DNA from: Bartonella bovis 91-4
GTDB lineage: Bacteria > Pseudomonadota > Alphaproteobacteria > Rhizobiales > Rhizobiaceae
Assembly (NCBI RefSeq): GCF_000384965.1
Contig: NZ_CM001844.1
Span: 593,341-657,340, forward strand
Length of the DNA stretch: 64,000 nt
Reading direction: 5' to 3'
Shown: piece after piece, positions 31,695 through 39,140 of the stretch
Layout: each line of letters begins with the position of its first letter
Position numbering within the stretch: position 1 is the stretch's first letter
Program-made: the position numbers and the translations under genes
The notes under the pieces: generated by a model
Database searches by the model: none
What the model saw: the letters and a program-made list of their open reading frames with translations, nothing else
What the model was told of the DNA's origin: nothing

Positions 31695-31813
31695 TATTTG
31701 GCATTTAAGAATGCACACTGGAAGAATGCAAAGATTAGTTTTTTATAATAGTTGATATATTTAGGTTTTGCAAAGTACTATTGATATCATAAATAAGATG
31801 GAGATTTTTTTAA

Positions 31814-32551
31814 ATGTGGGATTTTACTTCTCAACATAATAACTCTCCGTTATTATCAAAACAATTTAAAGAGTCATTGTTCAATGTTCCATTGATTGTA
31901 ATTGTTTTGATAGTGTTTTGTTTTTTAGGCTATATTATTCCTCAATATTTCTTTTCTGATCAGTTATATATTAAAAGTCTTATTCTTTTTTCATTTATAC
32001 CATTTTTTTTCCAAGCTGAACCTTTAATGTTTTGCTATACCATTGTTAGTTACTCATTTATGCATGGCAGTTTTGGACATGTTGTTATGAACATGGTTTG
32101 GCTTTTGGTTTTTGGGTCTCCTTTAGCAAGGCATTTTGGTAATTTACGTTTTTTATTTTTTTGGATATTAACAGCAGGTATTTCTGCATTGACCTATTTT
32201 ATTTTTCATCAAGATAATATGATACCACTTGTTGGAGCATCAGGAGCAATTTCTGGAATGATGGGTGCTATTGCGCGTTATGGTTTTTTTTCTGTTTTTG
32301 ATTCCAATATGCGCAGTGAGAGATTTTTAGGTCCTGTTTGGCCTATCAGGAAAGCACTTCGTTCAAAGACTGTTCTTGTTTATATTGGTGTGTGGCTTAT
32401 AATTAACTGTCTTACAGGTATATTTCCATATCTATTTGGAAACAGTGATATTTTAATAGCATGGGAAGCTCATGTTGGTGGACTTATTTCAGGTTTTATA
32501 TTGATTAGTTTTTTTGATCATCCATGGAAAAAGTTAAAAATTAATATTTAA
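31814..32551 (+). CDS. Rhomboid-family intramembrane serine protease
   Basis: Rhomboids cleave transmembrane substrates inside the lipid bilayer. The 245-residue product has about six hydrophobic helices. The catalytic Ser is S143 in GASGAISGMMGA and the His is H220 in AHVGGLISGF; an upstream HGSFGHVVMNM motif supplies the usual His and Asn of the oxyanion region. ATG 31814 follows GGAG at 31801-31804. Its last 11 bases overlap the end of the convergent rlmB-type gene. No substrate can be inferred from context. Confidence 0.92.
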   Translation: MWDFTSQHNNSPLLSKQFKESLFNVPLIVIVLIVFCFLGYIIPQYFFSDQLYIKSLILFSFIPFFFQAEPLMFCYTIVSYSFMHGSFGHVVMNMVWLLVFGSPLARHFGNLRFLFFWILTAGISALTYFIFHQDNMIPLVGASGAISGMMGAIARYGFFSVFDSNMRSERFLGPVWPIRKALRSKTVLVYIGVWLIINCLTGIFPYLFGNSDILIAWEAHVGGLISGFILISFFDHPWKKLKINI

Positions 32552-33371
32552 GATAATTATGAGTAGCATAAAGTGCTATTGCTGCTGCATTTGAGACATT
32601 TAATGATTTAATATCTCCAGGTATATTAAGCCGTGCTAATGAGTGAACAGTCTCACGTGTTTTTTTGCGCAAACCTTTACCTTCTGCTCCTAGGATAAGA
32701 GCAATTTTCTTACCTGTTAATGCTGTCTCTAAAGGCAATGCGCCTTCTGAATCAAGTCCAATACTGTTAAAACCGGCTTGATGAATCTCTTTAAGCGCTT
32801 CAGAAAGGTTTCGTACAGTGATATACTCGATAAGTTCCAAAGCTCCAGAAGCTGCTTTAGCAAGCACACCGCTCTCTTGTGGTGAATGACGAGAAGTGGT
32901 GATAATTGCTCCAGCTTTAAATGCGACTGCAGAACGCATAATAGCGCCAACATTATGCGGATCAGTGATTTGATCCATTACAATGATAAGGTTAGTATTT
33001 GTGAGTTCAGATAAATGTCGTGGTTTAAGAACTTCAGTTTCTAAGACAACACCTTGATGAACTGCGTCTTTTCCAACAAGTGCGTCGAGTTTTTTAGGTG
33101 GGTATAGTTTTAAAGGGCAAGGTAAGTCTGATTCAGTTATGTTTAACCGTTTTAAGGCATTGGGTGTAGCATAGAGATGATTAAAAACTCTCTTGGGATT
33201 TTTAAGAGCTTCTTTGACTGAGTGAATACCGTAAAGGTAGACTGTACTTTGTGTTAATGAAGAAGATTGGTGTTTTAGGTGTGCTGAAGGCATAGGAATA
33301 AAGCTTTTTGTATTGCGATATTGGCGGTAAGAGTGAGGAAAATAAGAATTTTTAGATATTTTTTCTTTCAT
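32541..33371 (-). CDS. rlmB: SpoU-class RNA 2'-O-methyltransferase, RlmB-like
   Basis: A SPOUT methyltransferase, probably modifying a guanosine 2'-OH in 23S rRNA. The 276-residue product has a substrate-binding N-terminal domain (LYGIHSVKEALKNP) and the three SpoU motifs: DQITDPHNVGAIMRSA, ALILGAEGKGLR and the knotted C-terminus IPGDIKSLNVSNAAAIALY. The first 45 residues are basic and poorly conserved, so the true start could be an internal codon; the ATG at 33371 has no clear ribosome binding site. It converges with the rhomboid gene with an 11-base overlap and points away from tRNA-Tyr. Exact target (RlmB versus another TrmH-like enzyme) is inferred. Confidence 0.88.
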   Translation of the reverse strand: MKEKISKNSYFPHSYRQYRNTKSFIPMPSAHLKHQSSSLTQSTVYLYGIHSVKEALKNPKRVFNHLYATPNALKRLNITESDLPCPLKLYPPKKLDALVGKDAVHQGVVLETEVLKPRHLSELTNTNLIIVMDQITDPHNVGAIMRSAVAFKAGAIITTSRHSPQESGVLAKAASGALELIEYITVRNLSEALKEIHQAGFNSIGLDSEGALPLETALTGKKIALILGAEGKGLRKKTRETVHSLARLNIPGDIKSLNVSNAAAIALYATHNYLKY

Positions 33372-33571
33372 ATTGTTCTTATAGCGTGTTCAAAATGAAT
33401 GTAATAGAAAAAACATAAAGTCTAAAATTTAGTAGGAAATTTGTACAGAACCATATTTATTTTGTTGACAGATACGTTACTAATCGTCATAACCGCCTCG
33501 CGGCCAATTTAAATTGAATAAGAAAAAATTGGTTGCTATAATGCCTTATCGCACAACTTTACCAATGGAAT

Positions 33572-33655
33572 GGAGGGGTGCCCGAGTGGTTAAAGGGGGC
33601 GGACTGTAAATCCGTTGCGTATGCTACGTTGGTTCGAATCCAACCCCCTCCACCA
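33572..33655 (+). tRNA. tRNA-Tyr (anticodon GTA)
   Basis: Acceptor GGAGGGG pairs with CCCCTCC, discriminator A, encoded CCA. The anticodon loop CTGTAAA gives GTA. A long variable arm and a length of 84 bases fit tyrosine. The T-arm has GGTTCGAATCC. Confidence 0.96.
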
Positions 33656-33681
33656 TTCGTTGAAGTAAAGTCAGTGCATGG

Positions 33682-33755
33682 GCGGGTATAGCTCAATGGT
33701 AGAGCAGCAGCCTTCCAAGCTGAATATGCGGGTTCGATTCCCGCTACCCGCTCCA
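33682..33755 (+). tRNA. tRNA-Gly (anticodon TCC)
   Basis: Acceptor GCGGGTA pairs with TACCCGC, discriminator T, encoded CCA. The anticodon loop CTTCCAA gives TCC. It is 74 bases long and lies 26 bases after tRNA-Tyr, so both are probably cut from one transcript that may continue into tuf. Confidence 0.96.
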
Positions 33756-33780
33756 AATAGTTGTTAGCGATTGGCGAATA

Positions 33781-33810
33781 ACTATGATGAAAGGATACTT
33801 TCATCATAGT
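33781..33810. repeat. Perfect 13-bp hairpin between tRNA-Gly and tuf
   Basis: ACTATGATGAAAG (33781-33793) is fully complementary to CTTTCATCATAGT (33798-33810) across a four-base loop. No T run follows, so it does not look like a standard terminator; RNA processing or stability is possible. Confidence 0.7.
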
Positions 33811-33846
33811 AAATGAGGCGAATATTTTCGTCTTAAAGTTGTAGTA

Positions 33847-33870
33847 ATCGATCTGATATATCAGATCGAT
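33847..33870. repeat. Perfect 24-bp palindrome upstream of tuf
   Basis: The half-site ATCGATCTGATA is followed at once by its exact reverse complement, with no spacer. It ends 58 bases before the tuf start codon. It could be a protein-binding operator or part of the tuf leader; no T run follows. Confidence 0.7.
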
Positions 33871-33928
33871 GGGATTCACTTTTAAAAGCCTGTTTTTCAG
33901 GCATGGACAAGACAAGAGAACGACGGCG

Positions 33929-35104
33929 ATGGCAAAGAGCAAATTTGAACGTACGAAGCCGCATGTTAATATAGGTACGATAGGTCACGTTGACCATGGG
34001 AAGACGTCATTGACAGCAGCGATTACGAAGTATTTTGGTGAATTTAAAGCGTATGACCAAATTGATGCTGCTCCTGAGGAGCGTGCGCGTGGAATTACCA
34101 TTTCAACAGCGCATGTTGAATATGAAACAGAGCAACGTCACTATGCGCACGTTGATTGTCCTGGACATGCGGATTATGTGAAGAACATGATCACAGGAGC
34201 GGCGCAAATGGATGGAGCGATTTTGGTTGTTTCAGCAGCTGATGGACCGATGCCTCAGACGCGTGAGCATATTTTGTTAGCACGTCAGGTTGGTGTTCCT
34301 GCGATTGTAGTTTTTCTTAATAAGGTTGATCAGGTTGATGATGCTGAGCTTTTAGAGCTTGTTGAGCTTGAAGTTCGGGAGCTTCTTTCGAAATACGACT
34401 TCCCAGGAGATGATATACCGATTGTTAAGGGTTCTGCGTTGGCGGCTCTTGAGGATTCAGATAAAAGTATAGGTGAAGATGCAGTTCGTCGTTTGATGAG
34501 TGAAGTTGATAATTATATTCCAACACCTGAACGTCCGGTTGATCAACCATTTTTGATGCCTATAGAGGATGTTTTTTCGATATCTGGGCGTGGAACGGTT
34601 GTCACGGGTCGTGTTGAACGTGGAATTATTAAAGTTGGTGAAGAAATCGAGATTATAGGTATTCGTCCGACTTCTAAAACGACGGTTACAGGTGTTGAGA
34701 TGTTCCGTAAGCTTTTAGATCAAGGTCAGGCAGGTGATAATATAGGTGCATTGCTTCGTGGTATTGATCGTGAAGGGATTGAACGTGGACAAGTTTTGGC
34801 AAAGCCTGGTTCTGTTACACCGCATACCAAGTTTAAAGCTGAGGCTTATATTTTGACGAAAGATGAGGGTGGTCGTCATACACCGTTTTTCACGAATTAT
34901 CGTCCACAGTTTTATTTCCGCACTACGGATGTGACAGGGATTGTTACGCTTCCAGAAGGTACGGAAATGGTTATGCCAGGTGATAATGTTGCAATGGATG
35001 TTTCTTTAATTGTTCCGATTGCAATGGAAGAAAAGCTTCGTTTTGCTATCCGTGAAGGGGGGCGTACTGTCGGAGCTGGTATCGTTTCTAAGATCATTGA
35101 ATAA
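33929..35104 (+). CDS. tuf: Elongation factor Tu
   Basis: EF-Tu delivers aminoacyl-tRNA to the ribosome as a GTP complex. The start is ATG 33929 ([14 protein letters not shown]); the open frame upstream runs through the tuf leader and is not protein-like. The 391-residue product has the P-loop GHVDHGKT, the switch-2 region [12 protein letters not shown] as NKVDQVDD and the C-terminal barrel domains ending [11 protein letters not shown]. It lies inside a tRNA-Tyr/tRNA-Gly/tuf/tRNA-Trp/secE/nusG cluster typical of alphaproteobacteria. Many such genomes have a second tuf in the str operon, outside this window. Confidence 0.98.
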   Translation: MAKSKFERTKPHVNIGTIGHVDHGKTSLTAAITKYFGEFKAYDQIDAAPEERARGITISTAHVEYETEQRHYAHVDCPGHADYVKNMITGAAQMDGAILVVSAADGPMPQTREHILLARQVGVPAIVVFLNKVDQVDDAELLELVELEVRELLSKYDFPGDDIPIVKGSALAALEDSDKSIGEDAVRRLMSEVDNYIPTPERPVDQPFLMPIEDVFSISGRGTVVTGRVERGIIKVGEEIEIIGIRPTSKTTVTGVEMFRKLLDQGQAGDNIGALLRGIDREGIERGQVLAKPGSVTPHTKFKAEAYILTKDEGGRHTPFFTNYRPQFYFRTTDVTGIVTLPEGTEMVMPGDNVAMDVSLIVPIAMEEKLRFAIREGGRTVGAGIVSKIIE

Positions 35105-35125
35105 TATCAATAATTAATGAAAAGG

Positions 35126-35148
35126 CTTTGAAGGAAGGGGCTTCAAAG
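35126..35148. repeat. 8-bp hairpin between tuf and tRNA-Trp
   Basis: CTTTGAAG (35126-35133) pairs perfectly with CTTCAAAG (35141-35148) over a seven-base loop, immediately before tRNA-Trp. It may guide cleavage between mRNA and tRNA. Confidence 0.55.
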
Positions 35149-35150
35149 AT

Positions 35151-35226
35151 AGGGGTATAGCTCAGTTGGTAGAGCAGCGGTCTCCAAAACCGCAGGTCGC
35201 GGGTTCGAATCCTGCTGCCCCTGCCA
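35151..35226 (+). tRNA. tRNA-Trp (anticodon CCA)
   Basis: Acceptor AGGGGTA pairs with TGCCCCT (one G-T pair), discriminator G, encoded CCA. The anticodon loop CTCCAAA gives CCA. It is 76 bases long and sits between tuf and secE. Confidence 0.97.
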
Positions 35227-35256
35227 TGTAGTTATAGTTTTTAATATATTGTTAGC

Positions 35257-35293
35257 GAAGGGAGTCTTTTTAACTTCCTTCTTGCTTTTTTTT
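35257..35293 (+). terminator. Rho-independent terminator after tuf-tRNA-Trp
   Basis: GAAGGGAG (35257-35264) pairs with CTTCCTTC (one G-T pair) across a short T-rich loop, and a run of eight Ts follows after TTGC. It separates the tuf unit from secE-nusG. Confidence 0.8.
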
Positions 35294-35441
35294 GTACAGG
35301 ACTTGTTTTTTTGTGTATGAATCGGTATTGAATAATAAAGTAAAGGAAACTGCGTAAAGTTGATTATGACTTTTCGGGTTTTTATTGTATGTATTTTGTT
35401 ATATGATTTACGGTAAGTTTAGAAAGAATGTAGTGTAACTG

Positions 35442-35657
35442 ATGGCATCTAGAACCAATCCCATTACTTTTTTTAAGCAGGTTCTTGCGGAAACAGCTAA
35501 AGTAAAATGGCCTACGCGGCGTGAAACAGTGGTCTCTACTATTATGGTATTGGTGTTGGCGGCGTTTGCTTCGATTTTATTTTTTATTGTAGATCAGATT
35601 ATAAATTTTGGTGTGTGGCAAGGTATTGATCTCCTAAAGTACCTTTTTGGTCGATAG
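35442..35657 (+). CDS. secE: Preprotein translocase subunit SecE
   Basis: SecE clamps the SecY channel in the inner membrane. The 71-residue product is the short, single-span form usual in alphaproteobacteria: a cytoplasmic amphipathic helix (NPITFFKQVLAETAKVKWPTR in two parts) followed by one transmembrane helix (TIMVLVLAAFASILFFIVDQ). The KWPTRRE motif before the helix is diagnostic. The nusG frame begins 18 bases after its stop, so the two are translated from one message. Confidence 0.95.
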   Translation: MASRTNPITFFKQVLAETAKVKWPTRRETVVSTIMVLVLAAFASILFFIVDQIINFGVWQGIDLLKYLFGR

Positions 35658-35674
35658 TGCAAGGAAGTGTGACT

Positions 35675-36205
35675 GTGGCTGCTCGTTGGTATATTGTTCA
35701 AGCATATTCAAACTTTGAAAAAAAAGTAGCGGAAGCTATTGAAAAAGAAGCAAAACAAAAAGGGCTTGATTATTTATTTGAAAAGATTTTCGTTCCAACT
35801 GAGCGTGTTGTTGAAGTTCGTCGGGGTCGTAGGGTTGATTCTGAACGTAAATTTTTTCCTGGTTATGTTTTGGTTTGTGCTGAGTTAACAGATGAGGTTT
35901 ATCATCTCATTAAAAATACTCCTAAAGTAACAGGTTTTTTGGGTTCAGATGCACGGCCAGTTCCTATTTCTGATCGGGAGATTGAGCATATTCTTAAACA
36001 AGTACAAGAAGGTGTTGAGTCTCCTAAATCTTCTATTTTGTTTGAGGTTGGTGAACAGGTCCGGGTAGCTGATGGGCCTTTTGTTTCGTTTAATGGTATT
36101 GTTCAAGAGGTTGAAGAAGAGCGTTCTCGCCTTAAGGTTGAGGTGATAATTTTTGGACGCCCTACACCTGTTGATTTGGAATTTAGTCAAGTTGAAAAAC
36201 TCTGA
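35675..36205 (+). CDS. nusG: Transcription termination/antitermination protein NusG
   Basis: NusG binds RNA polymerase, controls pausing and contacts Rho or the ribosome. I choose GTG 35675 (MAARWYIVQAYSNFE), which has AAGGA at 35661-35665, nine bases away; GTGs at 35657 and 35669 would add six or two residues. The 176-residue product has the NGN domain with RWYIVQAYS and ERKFFPGYVLV, a linker, and the KOW domain with EQVRVADGPFVSFNGIVQEV. secE-nusG-rplK-rplA order is universal. One Cys appears in the conserved strand (YVLVCAEL). Confidence 0.96.
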   Translation: MAARWYIVQAYSNFEKKVAEAIEKEAKQKGLDYLFEKIFVPTERVVEVRRGRRVDSERKFFPGYVLVCAELTDEVYHLIKNTPKVTGFLGSDARPVPISDREIEHILKQVQEGVESPKSSILFEVGEQVRVADGPFVSFNGIVQEVEEERSRLKVEVIIFGRPTPVDLEFSQVEKL

Positions 36206-36360
36206 TTGAACTTAAAGTGATATTTGGTCACTTTGAAAGATAATAGGTAGAAGGTGATTTTATGGCTTTTGCCGGCTTAATGATCCGAACTACCCAACTG
36301 CAGAGGGTATACTGTGTGATGAATTGCCAGTTTACCAGTTTAAATTAAGGGCAGGTTATT
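36206..36360 (+). promoter_or_regulatory. rplK leader (possible L1 autoregulation region)
   Basis: The 155 bases between nusG and rplK hold a hairpin (AAAGTGA/TCACTTT, 36214-36234) and a GC-richer segment around CCGGCTTAATGATCCG (36271 onward) that stands out from the AT-rich surroundings. In other bacteria L1 binds the L11-L1 message leader; this is the expected place. A 28-codon frame at 36262-36348 with AGAAGG upstream overlaps it and is probably incidental. Confidence 0.4.
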
Positions 36361-36789
36361 ATGGCAAAAAAAAGTGCAGGGCAACTAAAATTGCAAGTTC
36401 CAGCGGGGGCGGCTACTCCTTCTCCCCCAATTGGTCCCGCTCTTGGTCAGCGTGGTATTAATATTATGGAATTCTGTAAGGCGTTTAATGCTGCTACACA
36501 GGAAATGGAAAAAGGAGCTCCAATTCCAGTAATTATTACTTATTATCAAGATAAGTCTTTTACATTCTCTCTAAAAACTCCTCCTGTATCATTTTTTTTA
36601 AAGAAGGAGGCGAATTTGAAATCTGGTTCAAAAGAGCCTGGTAAGATATCTGCAGGAACTATTTCTCGTGATAAGATTCATTTGATTGCAGAAGCAAAAA
36701 TGAAAGATCTTAATACAAATGACATTGAAGCGGCGATGCGTATGGTTGAAGGCTCTGCTCGCTCGATGGGTTTAGAAGTTGTAGGCTAA
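36361..36789 (+). CDS. rplK: 50S ribosomal protein L11
   Basis: L11 forms part of the GTPase-associated centre at the stalk base. The 142-residue product has the N-terminal proline-rich lobe ([22 protein letters not shown]), the [21 protein letters not shown] segment and the C-terminal rRNA-binding domain ([25 protein letters not shown] in parts). The start at ATG 36361 is preceded by AGGGCAGG. It is 4 bases upstream of rplA. Length is normal. Confidence 0.98.
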   Translation: MAKKSAGQLKLQVPAGAATPSPPIGPALGQRGINIMEFCKAFNAATQEMEKGAPIPVIITYYQDKSFTFSLKTPPVSFFLKKEANLKSGSKEPGKISAGTISRDKIHLIAEAKMKDLNTNDIEAAMRMVEGSARSMGLEVVG

Positions 36790-36793
36790 TGTT

Positions 36794-37492
36794 ATGGTAA
36801 AAGTAGCAAAGAGAATAAAGAAAATTCGTGAAGGTATTGATTTTAATAAACTCTATGCCTTAACAGACGCTGTTTCAATGGTTAAAGAGCGTGCGGTTGC
36901 TAAGTTCGATGAAACAATTGAGATTTCGATGAATTTGGGTGTTGATCCTCGTCATGCAGATCAAATGGTCAGAGGTGTTGCTCATTTGCCTAATGGGACA
37001 GGAAGAAATATCCGTGTTGCTGTTTTTGCGCGTGGTAACAAGGCTGAAGAAGCAAAGGCTGCTGGTGCTGATGTTGTAGGTGCTGAAGATTTGTTTGAGA
37101 CTATTAATGCTGGGGTGATTGATTTTGATCGTTGTATTGCAACGCCAGATATGATGCCTCTTGTTGGTCGTCTTGGTAAAATTCTTGGTCCACGGGGGTT
37201 GGTGCCAAATCCGAAAGTTGGCACTGTGACGCTTGATGTTGCTGGTGCTGTTAAAGCTTCTAAAGGCGGTGCTGTTGAGTTTCGTGTTGAAAAAGCTGGT
37301 ATTGTACATGCTGGTATTGGTAAGGCTTCTTTTGGGGTTGATCAAATCGTGGAAAATATTAAAGCTTTCGCTGATACAGTTGCTAAAGCTAAGCCGCAAG
37401 GTGCAAAAGGTGAATATATTAAGCGAGTTGCAGTCTCTTCAACAATGGGAGTTGGAGTTAAGATTGATCCTGCAACAATTTGTACAGAATAG
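36794..37492 (+). CDS. rplA: 50S ribosomal protein L1
   Basis: L1 forms the mobile L1 stalk by the E site and represses translation of its own operon in many bacteria. The 232-residue product has the family signature around [12 protein letters not shown] and [21 protein letters not shown] in two parts. It starts 4 bases after rplK, so translation is coupled. After it comes a 359-base leader before rplJ. Confidence 0.98.
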   Translation: MVKVAKRIKKIREGIDFNKLYALTDAVSMVKERAVAKFDETIEISMNLGVDPRHADQMVRGVAHLPNGTGRNIRVAVFARGNKAEEAKAAGADVVGAEDLFETINAGVIDFDRCIATPDMMPLVGRLGKILGPRGLVPNPKVGTVTLDVAGAVKASKGGAVEFRVEKAGIVHAGIGKASFGVDQIVENIKAFADTVAKAKPQGAKGEYIKRVAVSSTMGVGVKIDPATICTE

Positions 37493-37851
37493 GTTAAGCA
37501 AACTTATGATTTTATTGTAAGTAGTTATTGTAGTTTTAGGTTGTTGGTTTTATCTAGCATCCAGTTATCTAAGCTTTTTTAAGCTTGGGTCATACCGGAA
37601 GAAATTCCGGGATGTCCTGTCCGAGATTGTGGGTGATACTTTGGGTATCTTAATCGAAAGAAAGCCTGCATGAGACTGGGGTAAAAGCTTTAAGTTAAGA
37701 GACTTAAAGGGTTTGAGCCAAGGTTGCCTTTTGATCGTTTGTGCGTGAAGAAGGGGGCAGGATCCTCGTCGGTAGCATAGAAAAGTAGTTTTATGTTATC
37801 AAAGGTAACCAACAGGTTTGTTTTAGCAGGCCTGTTAAATGGAGAGAAACA
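37493..37851 (+). promoter_or_regulatory. rplJ leader (L10-L12 autoregulation region)
   Basis: A 359-base untranslated stretch between rplA and rplJ, richer in G than other gaps here. It includes a short hairpin AAGCTTTTTTAAGCTT (37572-37587), CCGGAAGAAATTCCGG (37605 region) and a GCATGAGACTGGGGTAAAAGC segment. In other bacteria the L10-L12 complex binds this leader to repress rplJL translation; position and structure fit, but I cannot define the binding motif. A separate promoter here is also likely. Confidence 0.55.
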
Positions 37852-38370
37852 GTGAATAGAGCGGAAAAACGCAAATTTGTCACATGGCTTAATGAGGCTT
37901 TTCAGAAGTCTGGTTGTGTCATTGTTGCGCATTATTCTGGTTTAACAGTTTCGCAGATGAACGATCTTCGTTCAAAAATGAGCGAAGCAGGTGGTGCTGT
38001 TAAAGTCGCCAAAAACCGCCTTGCTAAAATTGCCCTTCAGGGTACGGATTCTGAATCAATGAGAGATCTGTTTGCTGGGCAGACGCTTATTGCTTATTCA
38101 GAAGATCCAATTGTAGCGCCCAAGGTTGCTGTTGATTTTGCAAAAACGAATGAGAAATTTGTTATCCTTGGTGGTTCGATGGGTGTAACAAGTTTGAGTG
38201 TTGATGCTGTGAAATCATTAGCTTCGTTGCCTTCATTAAGCGAATTGCGAGCAAAGCTTGTAGGCATGATTTCCACTCCTGCAACTCGTGTTGCTCAAGT
38301 TGTCAATGCTCCTGCAAGTCAAGTTGCACGTGTTGTTGGTGCATATGCTCAGGAGGGCCAAGCGGCTTAG
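37852..38370 (+). CDS. rplJ: 50S ribosomal protein L10
   Basis: L10 anchors the L7/L12 dimers to the ribosome. The start is a GTG at 37852, behind GGAGAG at 37840-37845. The 172-residue product has the N-terminal rRNA-binding domain ([33 protein letters not shown] segment, [12 protein letters not shown]) and the C-terminal helix that holds L12 ([20 protein letters not shown]). A GTG start would dampen initiation of an autoregulated gene, which is only an inference. rplL follows after 112 bases. Confidence 0.97.
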   Translation: MNRAEKRKFVTWLNEAFQKSGCVIVAHYSGLTVSQMNDLRSKMSEAGGAVKVAKNRLAKIALQGTDSESMRDLFAGQTLIAYSEDPIVAPKVAVDFAKTNEKFVILGGSMGVTSLSVDAVKSLASLPSLSELRAKLVGMISTPATRVAQVVNAPASQVARVVGAYAQEGQAA

Positions 38371-38482
38371 CACTGTTTTGTTTTTCACAGATTTCACAGA
38401 TACAGAGAGGTTTTAGCGCTTTTCTGTTTGTGAGATAAATTTTAGACAATGATTCAAACCTTTTAATTGAAGGAATTTTAAA

Positions 38483-38854
38483 ATGGCTGATCTAATCAAG
38501 ATCGTGGAAGATCTTTCTAACCTTACTGTTTTAGAAGCTGCTGAGCTTTCGAAATTACTTGAAGAAAAATGGGGTGTTTCCGCTGCTGCTCCTGTGGCGG
38601 TTGCTGCTGTTGGTGGTGCGGCTGCTCCAGTTGCTGAAGAGAAGACAGATTTTGATGTTATTCTTGTTGATGGCGGTGCTCAAAAAATTAATGTCATTAA
38701 AGAAGTTCGTGCTCTTACAGGCCTTGGTCTTAAGGAAGCAAAAGACTTGGTTGAAGGAGCACCTAAGCCTATTAAAGAAGGTGCTTCGAAAGACGAGGCA
38801 GAAAAAATTAAAGCTCAACTCGAAGCAGCAGGTGCTAAGGTTGAACTTAAGTAA
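38483..38854 (+). CDS. rplL: 50S ribosomal protein L7/L12
   Basis: L7/L12 forms the flexible stalk that recruits translation GTPases. The 123-residue product has the N-terminal dimerisation helices ([25 protein letters not shown] in parts), an Ala/Val/Pro-rich hinge ([20 protein letters not shown]) and the globular C-terminal domain ([35 protein letters not shown]). ATG 38483 follows GAAGGAATT. It lies between rplJ and rpoB as in nearly all bacteria. Confidence 0.98.
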   Translation: MADLIKIVEDLSNLTVLEAAELSKLLEEKWGVSAAAPVAVAAVGGAAAPVAEEKTDFDVILVDGGAQKINVIKEVRALTGLGLKEAKDLVEGAPKPIKEGASKDEAEKIKAQLEAAGAKVELK

Positions 38855-38864
38855 TTTTAATTAT

Positions 38865-38903
38865 GTTGGTGGGCGTTTATGTCCACCGACTTCCTCTTTT
38901 TTA
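38865..38903 (+). terminator. Possible attenuator between rplL and rpoB
   Basis: GTTGGTGG (38865-38872) pairs with CCACCGAC (38883-38890, one G-T pair), followed by TTCCTCTTTTTTA. E. coli has a partial terminator at this same place; the imperfect T tract fits an attenuator rather than a full stop. Confidence 0.6.
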
Positions 38904-39140
38904 GGGGAGAGTGCTTGATTGATAAAGCCTTTTTCCTAACAGTTTAGTAGCTGTGAGAAGAGAGGTAGGTTTAATCTGTGAGGACTTTGTAACGGGACTA
39001 AATAGATAAATATTTGGTTAGGTATATGAAGGTAATCTATGCTCACAGGGTATCAAATAAACTGGTCTGTGCATGCAGACTAATGGTATGGAGCTTTCAA
39101 GGTTTAGTCTGCCTTGAATAGTAAAGATCGAGGAACGACG

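Noticed and set aside
33559..33942. 127-codon minus-strand frame antisense to tRNA-Tyr and tRNA-Gly
   Set aside because: Its peptides (GGWIRTNVAYATDLQSAPFNH, VAGIEPAYSAWKAAALPL) are the well-known false translation of tRNA genes, not a protein.
36262..36348. 28-codon frame in the rplK leader with an AGAAGG site
   Set aside because: It coincides with the GC-richer regulatory region; the product has no recognisable feature, so structure of the leader explains it better.
36875..37399. 174-codon minus-strand frame inside rplA
   Set aside because: It lies wholly within the plus-strand L1 gene and has Asn/Ser/Thr-rich composition typical of an antisense shadow.
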